64,000 bases of DNA from Pengzhenrongella sicca (GTDB lineage Bacteria; Actinomycetota; Actinomycetes; Actinomycetales; Cellulomonadaceae): NCBI RefSeq assembly GCF_017569225.1, contig NZ_CP071868.1, forward strand, positions 2,356,001-2,420,000. The letters run 5' to 3'. Below the pieces are notes generated by a model that saw only the letters and a list, made by a program, of their open reading frames with translations, searched no databases and was not told where the DNA came from. Below, in pieces: positions 52,616-61,845 of the stretch (positions are counted from its first letter, which is position 1; each line of letters opens with the position of its first letter). A program made the translations under genes and the position numbers.

Positions 52616-52644
52616 CGCACGCGCGGGCATTGACCGCGCGTGCG
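52616..52644. promoter_or_regulatory. 11-bp perfect stem hairpin
   Basis: CGCACGCGCGG and CCGCGCGTGCG form a perfect stem with the seven-base loop GCATTGA. It lies 45 bases after the permease stop and 100 bases before the GAF-ANTAR gene. It could terminate the exporter transcript or act in the ANTAR leader; no T-run follows. Confidence 0.55.
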
Positions 52645-52744
52645 ACACTGAAGAAGTCGGGGAACATTCGAGCGCGTCAGGCAGTGGCGTGCCGTCTCCG
52701 ATGCTCGCTGAACGCGGGTTCGAGCCCTCGGATCAACGGTTGCC

Positions 52745-53527
52745 ATGCCCGCGTACCGCCAGGCCCCTGACTCCAGCACGACCGCCGTCGGCGACGGCCA
52801 GTCCAACGGCCACCCCCACGACGCTGCGCGCGAGCTGCAGGACCTGCTGCTGTCGACCGAGGGCGTCGAGCAGTTCCTCGGCCAACTCATCGAGCTCGCG
52901 GTCGCCTCGATCGGCGGCGGCATTTCGGCCGGCGTCACGGTCGCCCGGGACGGGCACCCCGCCACGGTCGCGAGCAGCGACGAGCGCGCGGCGCAGTACG
53001 ACGAGATCCAGTACGGGTACGACGACGGGCCCTGCCTCACCGCGATGCGCGCGCGCAAGCTGGTGCTCATCGAGGATATGGAGCACGAGGAACGGTTCAA
53101 CGGGTACCGCGAGCACGCCCTCGCCCTCGGCGTGCGCTCGTCGTTGTCGCTGCCGCTGGACGGCGGAACCCGGTGCTACGGCGCGCTGAACCTCTACTCG
53201 CGGAGCGCCCAAGCGTTCGGCCCACGCGCCCAGGCCGAGGCGCAACGCTTCACCGACGAGGCGTCGCGGGCCCTGAACCTCGCCGCGCGGATCGCGCATC
53301 ACGCGGAGATCTCCGACCAGCTGCGCACGGCGTTGACCTCGCGCACCGTCATCGACCAGGCGATCGGGATCATCATGGCGCAGAACCGGAGCGACGCCGA
53401 CGTCGCGTTCGCCATCCTGCGCACCGCGTCGCAGAACCGGAACGTCAAGCTCAGGATCGTCGCCGCCGAGATCATCACGGCGGTCAGCAACAAGGCTCCG
53501 GTCCCGCACCGCCCGTTCGGGGAGTGA
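52745..53527 (+). CDS. GAF-ANTAR RNA-binding regulator
   Basis: A 260-residue protein with a GAF sensor domain (about residues 30-180; YDDGPCLTAMRARK and LPLDGGTRCYGALNLYS) and a C-terminal ANTAR domain (ALTSRTVIDQAIGIIMAQNR and FAILRTASQNRN). ANTAR proteins bind paired hairpins in leader RNA and prevent termination. No histidine kinase is adjacent, so control may be by the GAF domain. The only strong hairpin nearby, at 52616-52644, does not show the classical AxxGxx hexaloop. Confidence 0.92.
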   Translation: MPAYRQAPDSSTTAVGDGQSNGHPHDAARELQDLLLSTEGVEQFLGQLIELAVASIGGGISAGVTVARDGHPATVASSDERAAQYDEIQYGYDDGPCLTAMRARKLVLIEDMEHEERFNGYREHALALGVRSSLSLPLDGGTRCYGALNLYSRSAQAFGPRAQAEAQRFTDEASRALNLAARIAHHAEISDQLRTALTSRTVIDQAIGIIMAQNRSDADVAFAILRTASQNRNVKLRIVAAEIITAVSNKAPVPHRPFGE

Positions 53528-53534
53528 ACCGCCC

Positions 53535-53555
53535 CGGCTGGGCGCGCGTCAGCCG
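53535..53555. terminator. Weak hairpin between convergent genes
   Basis: CGGCTG and CAGCCG, a 6-bp stem with a nine-base loop between the ANTAR gene and the end of the penicillin-binding protein gene. Confidence 0.35.
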
Positions 53556-55492
53556 TTCACGAGCGTGAGGAACTGCGCGAGCAGCGGGCCCGCGGTCGTG
53601 GAGCCGTACTCGCCGACCTCGACGTAGACCGCGACGGCGAGGTCGCCCTGGATCGCGATCATCCACGCGTGGTTGCGCAGCTCGTCGTCCGCACCGAACT
53701 GCGCGGTGCCGGTCTTGGCGAGGACCTCCGCACCGGGCACGTCGAGCAACAGCCCGGCCCCGCCCTCGGTCACGACGGCGCGCATCATTGTGCGCAGGGC
53801 GGTCGCCTCGTCGGCGCCCAGCGCGGTGGCGGGCGCCGTCCCGGCGGGCGCCTCCGTGCCCACGAGCCACGGCACGACGGTCGCGCCGCTCGCGATCGAC
53901 GCCGCGACGGTCGCCATCGCCAGCGGCGAGACCTGGATCGTCGCCTGGCCGATCATCGACGCGGCGTGCTCCGTGCCGGTCGCCTCGGCGGGCACGGTGC
54001 CGAGGAACGCCGGGTAGCCGAGGTCGGCGTCCTGGCCGAGGCCGAGCGAGCCCGCCGCCACCGCGAGGTCGCCCTGCGCGACCAGGTCGCGCGCGCCGAC
54101 GAACGCGGTGTTGCACGAGTTCGCGACCGCCGTCTGCAGCGTGATCTCGCCGTTCGCCGCCGCCGGGTAGCCCGGGAAGTTCTCGAACGTCCGGCCGTCG
54201 GCGTCGACGCTCGTCGGGCAGCTGACCGCCGACTCGGGCGTCAGGCCGGTGCGCAGCAGCGCGAGCGAGCTCACGACCTTGAACACCGAACCCGGCGCCG
54301 CCGTCGCGAGGGTCGCGGTGGAGTACCCCGCGCTGCCGGGTCCGCTCGCCGCCGCGAGCACCTCGCCCGTCGAGGGGCGGATCGCGACGATCGCGCTCGC
54401 CGGGACGACCGGGTCGAGCACGTCCTCGGCGGCCTCCTGCACGCCCGGGTCGAGGGTCGTCTGCAGGGGCTGGCCCGGCGACGCGGGCGTCGCGAACACG
54501 TCCCGCTGCGTCACCCCGTCCGCGGCGGTCGCGACCACCGTGAGCGCCGGGAGCCCGCGCAGCTGCTCGTCGTACTGCCGCTGCAGCCCGGACAGGCCGG
54601 TGAGGTCGCCCGCGACGACGTCGCCGGCGGACGCGTCGACGATCTCAGCGGTCGCGGGGCCGGCCGCGCCGAGGACGGGGCGCGCGAAGCGCCGGCTCGG
54701 GGCGAGCGGCAGCGTGTCGGGCACCTGGATCGCGCCCGGGACGGCGGCGGCGGCCGCGAGATCCACGCCCGGTTCCTCCGTCCGCACGACCAGCGCCTCG
54801 ACGAAGGCCTTCTCCCCCGCGGCCGCGACACGGGCGGCGTAGGCCTCGGGGTCCAGGGCGAGCACCGCGGCCAGGGCGCGGGCGCCAGCGCCCTGGCCCG
54901 CGGCGTCGACCCGGGTCTTGTCGATCCCGAGCCGAAGGACGGGGCGAGGCTCGACGAGCACGGCCCCGCCGGCCCCGAGCACGTTCCCCCGCGCGGCGCT
55001 GGTGCGGCGCAGGCTCAGGGTCTCGCCGGCGAGCAGGTCGGGCGCGAGCAGGAACGGCGTCCACCGGACCTGCCAGGCGTCGTCCACGAGCTCGAGCGCC
55101 GCCGTCGTCGTGTAGGTCCAGTCCACGTCCGACGCATCGAGGTCCCAGGTGTAGGCGAGGGGGACCGTGGCGGTCGTGGCCGGGTCGCCCTCGACGACGG
55201 TCGGCTCGCCGACGACGATCGCCGGCGCGAGCGGCGCGAGGCCGGCGAACGCCGCGGTCAGCTGGACGGTCGCGTCCGCGACCGACGCCCCGCCAAGGGC
55301 GACGTCCCCGAGGTCCTGGGTCGTGATCCCCGCCGCCAGGGCGCGCGCCGCGCCCGTCGGGCTCGGCGTGTCGGGCGTGCACGCGCCGACCCCCGCGAGC
55401 ACCATCGCCCCGACCGAGACCGCGGCGGCGGCCCGAAGCCCCCGTGCCGTGTACCGCGATGACGCCGTCCGACCCTGTGCAGCTGTGCGCAT
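53549..55492 (-). CDS. Class B penicillin-binding protein (lipoprotein)
   Basis: A 647-residue transpeptidase with a signal peptide ending in the lipobox LAGVGAC (Cys38). An NTF2-like (MecA-N) domain covers about 50-165, then a dimerisation domain, then the transpeptidase. Active-site motifs: SxxK in APGSVFKVV, SxN in ANSCNTAF and KTG in LAKTGTAQ. It crosslinks peptidoglycan; MecA-like domain order may reduce beta-lactam affinity. The NTF2-like domain and lipobox are typical of actinobacterial PBPs of this type. Confidence 0.94.
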   Translation of the reverse strand: MRTAAQGRTASSRYTARGLRAAAAVSVGAMVLAGVGACTPDTPSPTGAARALAAGITTQDLGDVALGGASVADATVQLTAAFAGLAPLAPAIVVGEPTVVEGDPATTATVPLAYTWDLDASDVDWTYTTTAALELVDDAWQVRWTPFLLAPDLLAGETLSLRRTSAARGNVLGAGGAVLVEPRPVLRLGIDKTRVDAAGQGAGARALAAVLALDPEAYAARVAAAGEKAFVEALVVRTEEPGVDLAAAAAVPGAIQVPDTLPLAPSRRFARPVLGAAGPATAEIVDASAGDVVAGDLTGLSGLQRQYDEQLRGLPALTVVATAADGVTQRDVFATPASPGQPLQTTLDPGVQEAAEDVLDPVVPASAIVAIRPSTGEVLAAASGPGSAGYSTATLATAAPGSVFKVVSSLALLRTGLTPESAVSCPTSVDADGRTFENFPGYPAAANGEITLQTAVANSCNTAFVGARDLVAQGDLAVAAGSLGLGQDADLGYPAFLGTVPAEATGTEHAASMIGQATIQVSPLAMATVAASIASGATVVPWLVGTEAPAGTAPATALGADEATALRTMMRAVVTEGGAGLLLDVPGAEVLAKTGTAQFGADDELRNHAWMIAIQGDLAVAVYVEVGEYGSTTAGPLLAQFLTLVNG

Positions 55493-55534
55493 GTCTGTCG
55501 TACCCCCTGGCGTCGATCTTGCCAGATCCGCAGG

Positions 55535-57139
55535 TCAGGCAGCGACAGGCGGCTCGAGCACGACGGTCGGGTGGTTGCGCCGGGAGGACGCCACGCGCCA
55601 CCGGTCGGCGAACAGGGCGAGCAGCTCGCCGTCGCCGCGCAGCAGCACCTCGACGCCGCGCTCGGCGTTCAGCGCGGCGGTCCACTCGCGCGTCGTCTTC
55701 ATCGCCAGCGTGTAGCTGAGCCGCTCGAGGCTCACAGGCGAGTTGAACTCCGTGGCCATCCGGTGCTCGGCGACCTCGAACTGCATCGGACCCACCGCGG
55801 CGAGCACGGGTGCCTGGTCGCCCCGCAGGTCCGAGCGGAGCACCTGCACGACGCCCTCGGCCTCGAGCTGGGCGATGCCCTTGCGGAACTGCTTGTACTT
55901 GCCCGCGTCCTTGGCGCGCACGACCGCGAAGTGCTCGGGCGCGAACGTCGGCAGCGGCGGGTACTCGACCGGCTTGTCGAGGAACAGCGTGTCCCCGACC
56001 CGCAGGTCCGAGCCGTTGACCAGCCCGACGACGTCGCCCGGGTACGCCGAGTCGATCACCGTGCGCTCGCGCCCGAAGGCCTGCTGGGCGTACTTCGTCG
56101 CGAACGGGCGGCCCGTGCGCGCGAGCGTCGCGACCATGCCGCGCTCGAACAGCCCCGAGCAGACCCGGATGAACGCGAGCCGGTCCCGGTGGGAGGTGTC
56201 CATGCCCGCCTGCATCTTGAACACGAACGCGCTGAACGGGTCGTCGATCGCCCGCAGCGTGCCGTCGACCGCGGCCCGCGGGCTCGGTGACGGCGCGAGG
56301 TCGACGAGCACGTCGAGCAGCGCGTGCACCCCGAAGTTGCGGACCGCCGACGCGAACAGCACCGGCGTCGAGACGCCCGCGAGGAACGACTCGAGGTCGT
56401 GGTCGGCGCCCGAGGCGCCGAGCAGGTCGCTCTCCTCGACGGCAGTGGTCCACACATCGCCCTCGAGCGCGGCGGCGGCGTCGGCGTCGAGCGTCTCCTG
56501 GGGGGCGATGTGCGCGCCGCCGGCCGACGGGGTGAACCGCACGTACTCCCCCGTCGCCCGGTCGACGACGCCGCGGAAGTCGCCCGCGACCCCCACGGGC
56601 CACGTGAGCGGGGTGGGGGTGAGCCCCGTGCGCTCGGAGATCTCGTCCATGAGCGCCAGCGCGTCCAGGCCCGGGCGGTCCCACTTGTTGACCACCGTGA
56701 TGAGCGGGATGCCGCGGTGCTTGCAGACCGCGAACAGCTTCATGGTCTGCGCCTCGAGGCCCTTGGCGGCATCGACGAGCATGACCGCGGCGTCGACGGC
56801 CGACAGCACCCTGTAGGTGTCCTCGGAGAAGTCTGCGTGCCCGGGGGTGTCGAGCAGGTTGATGACCGTGTCGCGGTAGGAGAACTGCAGCGAGGCCGAG
56901 GTGATCGAGATCCCGCGGGCCTGCTCCATCTCCATCCAGTCCGAGACGGTGTGCCGGCGGCCGGACTTGCCGTTGATGTGGCCGGCCTCGGTGATCGCGT
57001 GGGCGTGCAGCGCGAGCGCCTCGGTGAGCGTCGACTTCCCAGCGTCGGGGTGGCTGATCACCGCGAACGAGCGCCGCCGCGCGGCCTGGGCCAGCACGCC
57101 GTCGTCGTGGATCGCACTGCTCGTGGCGCCGTGCTGCAC
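55535..57139 (-). CDS. prfC: Peptide chain release factor 3
   Basis: A 534-residue GTPase that recycles class I release factors. Motifs: G1 SHPDAGKST, switch I GRRHTVSDWMEMEQARGISI, G3 DTPGHADF and G4 NKWDRPG, then domains II and III ending VVLEPPV. The start is GTG 57139, six bases after AGGAG; a TTG 45 bases upstream also keeps the frame. RF3 is not universal in actinobacteria, so its presence is notable. Confidence 0.96.
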   Translation of the reverse strand: MQHGATSSAIHDDGVLAQAARRRSFAVISHPDAGKSTLTEALALHAHAITEAGHINGKSGRRHTVSDWMEMEQARGISITSASLQFSYRDTVINLLDTPGHADFSEDTYRVLSAVDAAVMLVDAAKGLEAQTMKLFAVCKHRGIPLITVVNKWDRPGLDALALMDEISERTGLTPTPLTWPVGVAGDFRGVVDRATGEYVRFTPSAGGAHIAPQETLDADAAAALEGDVWTTAVEESDLLGASGADHDLESFLAGVSTPVLFASAVRNFGVHALLDVLVDLAPSPSPRAAVDGTLRAIDDPFSAFVFKMQAGMDTSHRDRLAFIRVCSGLFERGMVATLARTGRPFATKYAQQAFGRERTVIDSAYPGDVVGLVNGSDLRVGDTLFLDKPVEYPPLPTFAPEHFAVVRAKDAGKYKQFRKGIAQLEAEGVVQVLRSDLRGDQAPVLAAVGPMQFEVAEHRMATEFNSPVSLERLSYTLAMKTTREWTAALNAERGVEVLLRGDGELLALFADRWRVASSRRNHPTVVLEPPVAA

Positions 57140-57284
57140 CAGCACTCCTCGTGAGTCGGGTCGGTCACTCGGGATGCCGGTCAACCGACCCCCACTTTAC
57201 CCGCGACTTCCCGGCCGGCGCCCTGCCCCGGCGCGGGCGGGCACGTCGACGTGCGGATCGGGCGCAGGCGGGCAGGATGGAGCG

Positions 57285-58139
57285 ATGCAGACACGACGAA
57301 TTGGAACGCAGCAGGTCAGCGCCATCGGGCTCGGCGGGATGCCCATGTCCATCGAGGGCCGGCCCGACGAGGCCCGCTCGATCGCCACCGTCCACGCCGC
57401 GCTCGACGCTGGCGTGACGCTCATCGACACCGCGGACGCGTACCACCTGCACGCGGGCGAGGTCGGCCACAACGAGACGCTCATCGCGACGGCGCTCGCC
57501 ACGTGGGGCGGCGACGCCTCGAGCGTCCTCGTCTCGACCAAGGGCGGCCACCTGCGCCCCGGCGACGGCACCTGGACGGTCGACGGCCGGCCGGAGCACC
57601 TGCGGGCCGCGGCCCAGGCCTCGCTCAAGCGCCTCGGCGGCGACGCAATCGGCCTGTACCACTTCCACCGGCCCGACCCCGCCGTGCCGTACGCCGACTC
57701 CGTGGGGGTGCTCGCCGAGCTGCTCGACGAGGGCACGATCCGGTTCGCGGGCATCTCCAACGCGACCCCGGAGCAGATCCGGATCGCCCAGGAGGTGCTC
57801 GGCGGCCGCCTCGCGAGCGTGCAGAACCAGTTCTCGCCCGCGTTCGGCTCCAGCCGCCCGGAGCTCGACCTGTGCGACGAGCTCGACATCGCGTTCCTGC
57901 CGTGGAGCCCGCTGGGCGGCATCTCGTCGGCCGCCGACCTGGGCGCGCGCTTCGCCCCGTTCGGCCAGGTCGCGCGCGAGCGCGGCGTCAGCCCGCAGGT
58001 CGTGTGCCTGGCCTGGCACCTGGCGACGTCGCCCCGCGTGATCCCGATCCCGGGCGCCTCGCGGCCCGAGAGCATCCGCGACTCGGCCACCGCGGCCGAC
58101 CTCACGCTCACGGCCGACGAGCTCGCCTCGCTGGGCTGA
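57285..58139 (+). CDS. Aldo/keto reductase
   Basis: A 284-residue AKR with tetrad residues Asp and Tyr (IDTADAYHLH), Lys (STKGG) and His (YHFHRPDP). Substrate unknown. GGATGGAG precedes the ATG, and CAGGAT six bases before it may be a leaderless -10. It is separate from the sugar-pathway reductase at 12.2 kb. Confidence 0.92.
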   Translation: MQTRRIGTQQVSAIGLGGMPMSIEGRPDEARSIATVHAALDAGVTLIDTADAYHLHAGEVGHNETLIATALATWGGDASSVLVSTKGGHLRPGDGTWTVDGRPEHLRAAAQASLKRLGGDAIGLYHFHRPDPAVPYADSVGVLAELLDEGTIRFAGISNATPEQIRIAQEVLGGRLASVQNQFSPAFGSSRPELDLCDELDIAFLPWSPLGGISSAADLGARFAPFGQVARERGVSPQVVCLAWHLATSPRVIPIPGASRPESIRDSATAADLTLTADELASLG

Positions 58140-58160
58140 GCGGCACCCGGGCGGCACGCG

Positions 58161-58460
58161 ATGGGGCGGGGTGCGACCCAGGGGCCGGGACAGGGCGATC
58201 GCCCGGGCCCGCGCACCTCGGCGGCCGCGCGGGTCCGGGGCCGGGTGCAGGGCGTCGGTTTCCGTTGGTGGTTTCGGTCGGAGCTCGAGCGCCGGGGCCT
58301 GACCGGCACCGCGACCAACCTGGCCGACGGCAGCGTCGAGGTGACGCTCGCCGGCGCGGCGGACGCGGTCGCGGACCTGCTCGCGGCCCTGCACGGGCCC
58401 GACGCCCCGGGGCGGGTCGACGCCGTCGACCCGCTCCCCCCGCCGCCGTCAGAGCGCTGA
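58161..58460 (+). CDS. acyP: Acylphosphatase
   Basis: A 99-residue protein with the acylphosphatase core V-R-G-R-V-Q-G-V-G-F-R, the catalytic Arg, and the Asn of TATNLADGSVEV. It hydrolyses acyl phosphates. The first 20 residues (GRGATQGPGQGDRPGP) are a disordered extension. The 3' end overlaps the convergent kinase gene by 12 bases. Confidence 0.9.
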   Translation: MGRGATQGPGQGDRPGPRTSAAARVRGRVQGVGFRWWFRSELERRGLTGTATNLADGSVEVTLAGAADAVADLLAALHGPDAPGRVDAVDPLPPPPSER

Positions 58461-60035
58461 CGGCCCCGGGGCCGAGGCAGGGCTCGCCGTGGCGGCGAGG
58501 GCGTGGAAGATCGGGCGCAGCGCCGGGTACAGCGTCCGGTACACCGCGTACAGCGCGTCGTACTCCGCCGCGACCGCCGGGTTCGGGGCCACGTCGCGCC
58601 CGCTCGGCAGCGCGGCGACCGGCGGCGCTGCGTCGGCCAGCGCTGCGTCGCCCAGCGCACCGTCGCCCAGTGCTGCGTCGGCCCGCACGAAGTCCCAGGC
58701 GAGGATCGCCGCGCCCGCGGCGCTCACCTCCGGCGCGGCGCACACGCGAACGGGTCGCTGCGTGATGTCGGTGAGGATCTGGATCCACAGCGCGCTGCGC
58801 GCGCCCCCGCCGACGGCGCGGATCGACGTGATCGGCGTCCCCGTGACCTCCTCGAGCCGCTCGAGGTGCAGCCGCAGCTCGAAGCCCACGCCCTCGAGGA
58901 TCGAGCGGTACAGGTGCGCGGGCGTGTGCCGCCCGTGCCAGCCGACCGTCGCGCCGCGCGCGAGCGGGTCCCAGTACGGGGTCTGCGCCGCGTTCCAGTA
59001 CGGCAGCGTCACCAGCCCCTCGGCCCCGATGGGCACCCGGCTCGCACCGAGCTCGAGCTCTCGCCCGGGCTGGCCGTCGCTGCCGGCCGCCCCGAACTGC
59101 TCGCGGCACCACGACGCGAGGTAGGCCGCGGCGTTGAGGATGGTCTCGAGCGTGAACTCCCCCGGGCGCAGCCCGGCGAGGGTCCGGAACGCCGGGTCCC
59201 AGCGGTAGCCGCGCGACTGCACGCCGAGCACCATCGACGTGCCGAGGTTGAGGTAGGCGATCCCGGGCTCGGTCGCGCCGAGCCCGAGTCCGGCCGCCTG
59301 GCCGTCGCCGATGCCCGCGACGAGCGGGACGGGGCTTGGCAGGCCGAGCGAGCGCGCGACGTCCGGCGTGAGCGGCGCGATCTGCTCGCCGGCCGCGACC
59401 AGGTCGGGAAGCTGGTCCCGCCGCAGGCCGGCGAGCTCGACGAGCTCGTCCGACCAGTCGAGCCGGCGCAGGTCGAACAGCCCCAGGGTGTCGGCGGAGG
59501 CGTGGCTCGTCGCCCAGCGGCCGGTGAGCCGCGCGGCCAGGTACGCCTGCACGTCGCCGACTCGCGCCGCGGCGCGCAGCACCTCGGGCTCGTGCGACGC
59601 CAGCCAGGCGAGCTTGTAGATCGCGGGCGTCGTGTCCGGCGGCTTGCCGGACAGCTCGTGCACGCGCGCCGAGCCGAGCGCCGCGATCTCGGCGTGCGCG
59701 CGCCCGTCGAGCCAGAGGATCGCGGGTCGCAGCGGCCGCCCCTCGCCGTCCAGGCAGACGAACGTCTCCCGCTGGTGGGTCAGGCACACGGCCCGGACGC
59801 GACCCGGGTCATCGAGCTGGGCGACCGTCGCCGCGATCGCGGCCTGCGTCGCGGCCCACCACTGCTCGGCGTCCTGCTCGTGCTGGGACGGCGCGGGCTG
59901 GGCGGTGCGCAGCGGCCGGGAGGCCTGCGCCACGACGACGCCGTCGGTCGTCGACGCGATGGCCTTCGCGGCGGTGGTCGACAGGTCGACCGCGAGGACG
60001 AGCCCGCCGCCGTCGACCGTCGGCTGACCGCTCAC
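58449..60035 (-). CDS. FGGY-family sugar kinase (xylulokinase-like)
   Basis: A 528-residue carbohydrate kinase. N-terminal phosphate-binding loop LAVDLSTTAAKA, then LTHQRETFVCLD and AILWLDGRA in the first domain, and GIGDGQAAGLG, LNLGTSMVLG, and VGGGARSALWIQ in the second. The closest resemblance is to xylulokinases. The C-terminal region holds Ala/Leu/Gly/Asp repeats. The GTG overlaps the stop of the dehydrogenase gene upstream. Together they suggest oxidation of a pentitol or hexitol to a ketose followed by phosphorylation. Confidence 0.9.
   Translation of the reverse strand: MSGQPTVDGGGLVLAVDLSTTAAKAIASTTDGVVVAQASRPLRTAQPAPSQHEQDAEQWWAATQAAIAATVAQLDDPGRVRAVCLTHQRETFVCLDGEGRPLRPAILWLDGRAHAEIAALGSARVHELSGKPPDTTPAIYKLAWLASHEPEVLRAAARVGDVQAYLAARLTGRWATSHASADTLGLFDLRRLDWSDELVELAGLRRDQLPDLVAAGEQIAPLTPDVARSLGLPSPVPLVAGIGDGQAAGLGLGATEPGIAYLNLGTSMVLGVQSRGYRWDPAFRTLAGLRPGEFTLETILNAAAYLASWCREQFGAAGSDGQPGRELELGASRVPIGAEGLVTLPYWNAAQTPYWDPLARGATVGWHGRHTPAHLYRSILEGVGFELRLHLERLEEVTGTPITSIRAVGGGARSALWIQILTDITQRPVRVCAAPEVSAAGAAILAWDFVRADAALGDGALGDAALADAAPPVAALPSGRDVAPNPAVAAEYDALYAVYRTLYPALRPIFHALAATASPASAPGPSAL
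58630..58674 (-). repeat. 15-bp tandem repeat in kinase gene
   Basis: Three 15-bp units plus a partial fourth (GCGTCGSCCAGYGCT type) encode ALGD/ALAD repeats near the C-terminus of the kinase. Confidence 0.7.
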
Positions 60036-61129
60036 GAGGTGGGCGCCACGATGACCTTCAGCCCGACCCGGTCGCTCGCGACGGCGAAGGCCTCGCCGGC
60101 CCGATCGAGGCCGAACGTGTGGGAGACGACCGACGCGACGTCGACCCGGCCGGCGGCGGCGAGCGCGATCGAGCGCCGGTAGACCTCCTTCATCCGCCGG
60201 GAGAGCTTGATCGTCAGGCCCTTGCGGCGCGCGACCGAGGCAGGGAACGACGTGTCGTCGCGGTCGGGAATGCCCGCGAGGATGACGCGGCCACCGGGCC
60301 GCGCCGCCCCGACCGCGAGACCCACCGCCGCGTCATTACCGGCGGCCTCGAACGCGACGTCGACGCCGCGGCCGCCGGTCGCGGCGAGGATCTGGGCCTC
60401 GATGTCGGGGGCGTCGGCGTCGAGGACGACGTCGGCGCCCATCGCCGCGGCAGCGGCGCGCCGGTGGGCGAGCGGCTCGACCGCGACGACGGTGATCGCG
60501 CCGCCGGCCCGCGCGAGCTGCACGAGGCACAGCCCGATCGGCCCGCAGCCGATCACGGCGACGGCCGCGCCGATGCGGGGCTTGCCGAGGTCGTGGGCGT
60601 GCACGGCGACCCCGAGCGGCTCGAGCATCGCGGCGTCGGCGTCGCTGAGGCTCGTGGGAACGGCGTGCAGCAGCTCGGTGGGCCAGGCGACGTACTCGCG
60701 CAGGCCGCCGTCGTTGGCGCCGTGGCCCGCGAACCCGACCGTCGGGCAGAGGTTCCGGTTGCCCTCGAGGCACTGCTCGCACGCGCCGCACGGGCGGGCG
60801 GGGTCGACAGCGACCCGCTGCCCGTCCAGCGGGCCGCCCTCGACGACCCCCGCGAACTCGTGCCCGAGCACGAGCGGGCGCGTGAGCTGGGCGTCCCCGA
60901 TGCCACCCTGCGCGAACCAGTGCAGGTCCGAGCCGCACAGCCCGATCGCCGTGACCCGCACGAGGCTCTCGCCGGGGCCGGTGACGGGGCGGGGCTCCTG
61001 TGCCACCCGCACGTCGCCGATCGCGTGCAGCCGCGCGACGCGCATCGTCGCGGCCGGGGCCGGGCCCGAAAGGCCCGCTCGGTGCGACTGCGCGGCCGGG
61101 GCCGCCTGCTCAAAGGGTGTGTCTGACAT
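60032..61129 (-). CDS. Zinc-dependent polyol/idonate dehydrogenase
   Basis: A 365-residue medium-chain dehydrogenase. Catalytic zinc ligands lie in GLCGSDLHWF (Cys) and GHEFAG (His-Glu), and the structural zinc site is CGACEQCLEGNRNLC. The Rossmann motif is IGCGPIGLC. It resembles sorbitol, xylitol and L-idonate dehydrogenases. The start is ATG 61129, seven bases after TAGGGT, hence leaderless; an internal ATG at 61045 would remove a 28-residue tail. It heads an operon with the FGGY kinase. Confidence 0.9.
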   Translation of the reverse strand: MSDTPFEQAAPAAQSHRAGLSGPAPAATMRVARLHAIGDVRVAQEPRPVTGPGESLVRVTAIGLCGSDLHWFAQGGIGDAQLTRPLVLGHEFAGVVEGGPLDGQRVAVDPARPCGACEQCLEGNRNLCPTVGFAGHGANDGGLREYVAWPTELLHAVPTSLSDADAAMLEPLGVAVHAHDLGKPRIGAAVAVIGCGPIGLCLVQLARAGGAITVVAVEPLAHRRAAAAAMGADVVLDADAPDIEAQILAATGGRGVDVAFEAAGNDAAVGLAVGAARPGGRVILAGIPDRDDTSFPASVARRKGLTIKLSRRMKEVYRRSIALAAAGRVDVASVVSHTFGLDRAGEAFAVASDRVGLKVIVAPTS

Positions 61130-61136
61130 GGCTTCG

Positions 61137-61142
61137 ACCCTA
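61137..61142 (-). promoter_or_regulatory. -10 box, leaderless dehydrogenase gene
   Basis: TAGGGT on the minus strand, seven bases before the ATG at 61127-61129. Confidence 0.55.
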
Positions 61143-61169
61143 GACGCTGCGATCGGCGACACTGTCCCG

Positions 61170-61799
61170 GTGGTCGTGCAGCCGGTGACTCCCGAGGCGC
61201 TCGTCGGCCGACTTGTCGGGTTCGTGACCGCGCTCGATGCGGGTCGGCGCTGGCGGATCGCGATCGACGGCGCGCCCGCTACCGCGCCCGGCGACCTCGC
61301 CGACGCGCTCGTCGGGCCGCTGCGGGCCGCGGGCCGGCCGGTCGTGCGCGCCAGCGCGAGCGACTTCCTGCGCCGCGCATCGCTGCGCTGGGAGCGCGGC
61401 CGCGAGGACGCGGACGCGCTCTTCGAGGACTGGCTGGACGCGGGCGCGCTGACGCGCGAGGTGCTCGTCCCGTTCGGGCCGGCGGGCACCGGCCGCTACC
61501 TGCCGTCGCTGCGCGATCCCGTCCGGGACCGGTCCACCCGAGCCGGGACGCTCCAGGCCCCGGCAGGCGCGGTCCTGGTGCTCGACGGCACCCTGCTCCT
61601 CGGCCGGGTCACCGCGCTCGACCTGTCGGTGCACCTCGCGCTCCGGCCCGAGACCCTCGCGCGGCGGACGCCAACGGCCGACCGCTGGTCGCTGCCCGCC
61701 TTCGCCCGCTACGCGGCCGAGGTCGACCCCGAGCGCGCCGCCGACGTCGTCGTGCGGGTCGACGATCCGCGGCACCCCGCGCTCGTGCTCCCGGTATGA
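61170..61799 (+). CDS. Uridine kinase-like protein, degenerate P-loop
   Basis: A 209-residue P-loop-fold protein in the uridine kinase/phosphoribulokinase style. The P-loop position reads IDGAPATAPGDLADAL and lacks the Gly-Lys-Ser/Thr of Walker A; a catalytic loss or unusual nucleotide site is implied. Later segments (LVLDGTLLLG and ADVVVRVDDPRHP) match the fold. GTG 61170 is chosen because GACACT lies six bases before it. An in-frame ATG at 61128 would share its CATG with the divergent dehydrogenase start. Confidence 0.7.
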   Translation: MVVQPVTPEALVGRLVGFVTALDAGRRWRIAIDGAPATAPGDLADALVGPLRAAGRPVVRASASDFLRRASLRWERGREDADALFEDWLDAGALTREVLVPFGPAGTGRYLPSLRDPVRDRSTRAGTLQAPAGAVLVLDGTLLLGRVTALDLSVHLALRPETLARRTPTADRWSLPAFARYAAEVDPERAADVVVRVDDPRHPALVLPV

Positions 61800-61819
61800 G
61801 GGACGCCGTCGGCCGTCCC
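61800..61819. terminator. Hairpin after kinase-like gene
   Basis: GGGACG and CGTCCC, a 6-bp stem right after the stop, between convergent genes. Confidence 0.35.
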
Positions 61820-61845
61820 GGTGGCCTGCCGCGACGGCCCCTGCG

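Noticed and set aside
52716-52727. T-loop-like GGGTTCGAGCCC suggesting a tRNA
   Set aside because: No acceptor, D or anticodon arms of the right spacing can be drawn, and the T-stem does not pair; it is probably chance.
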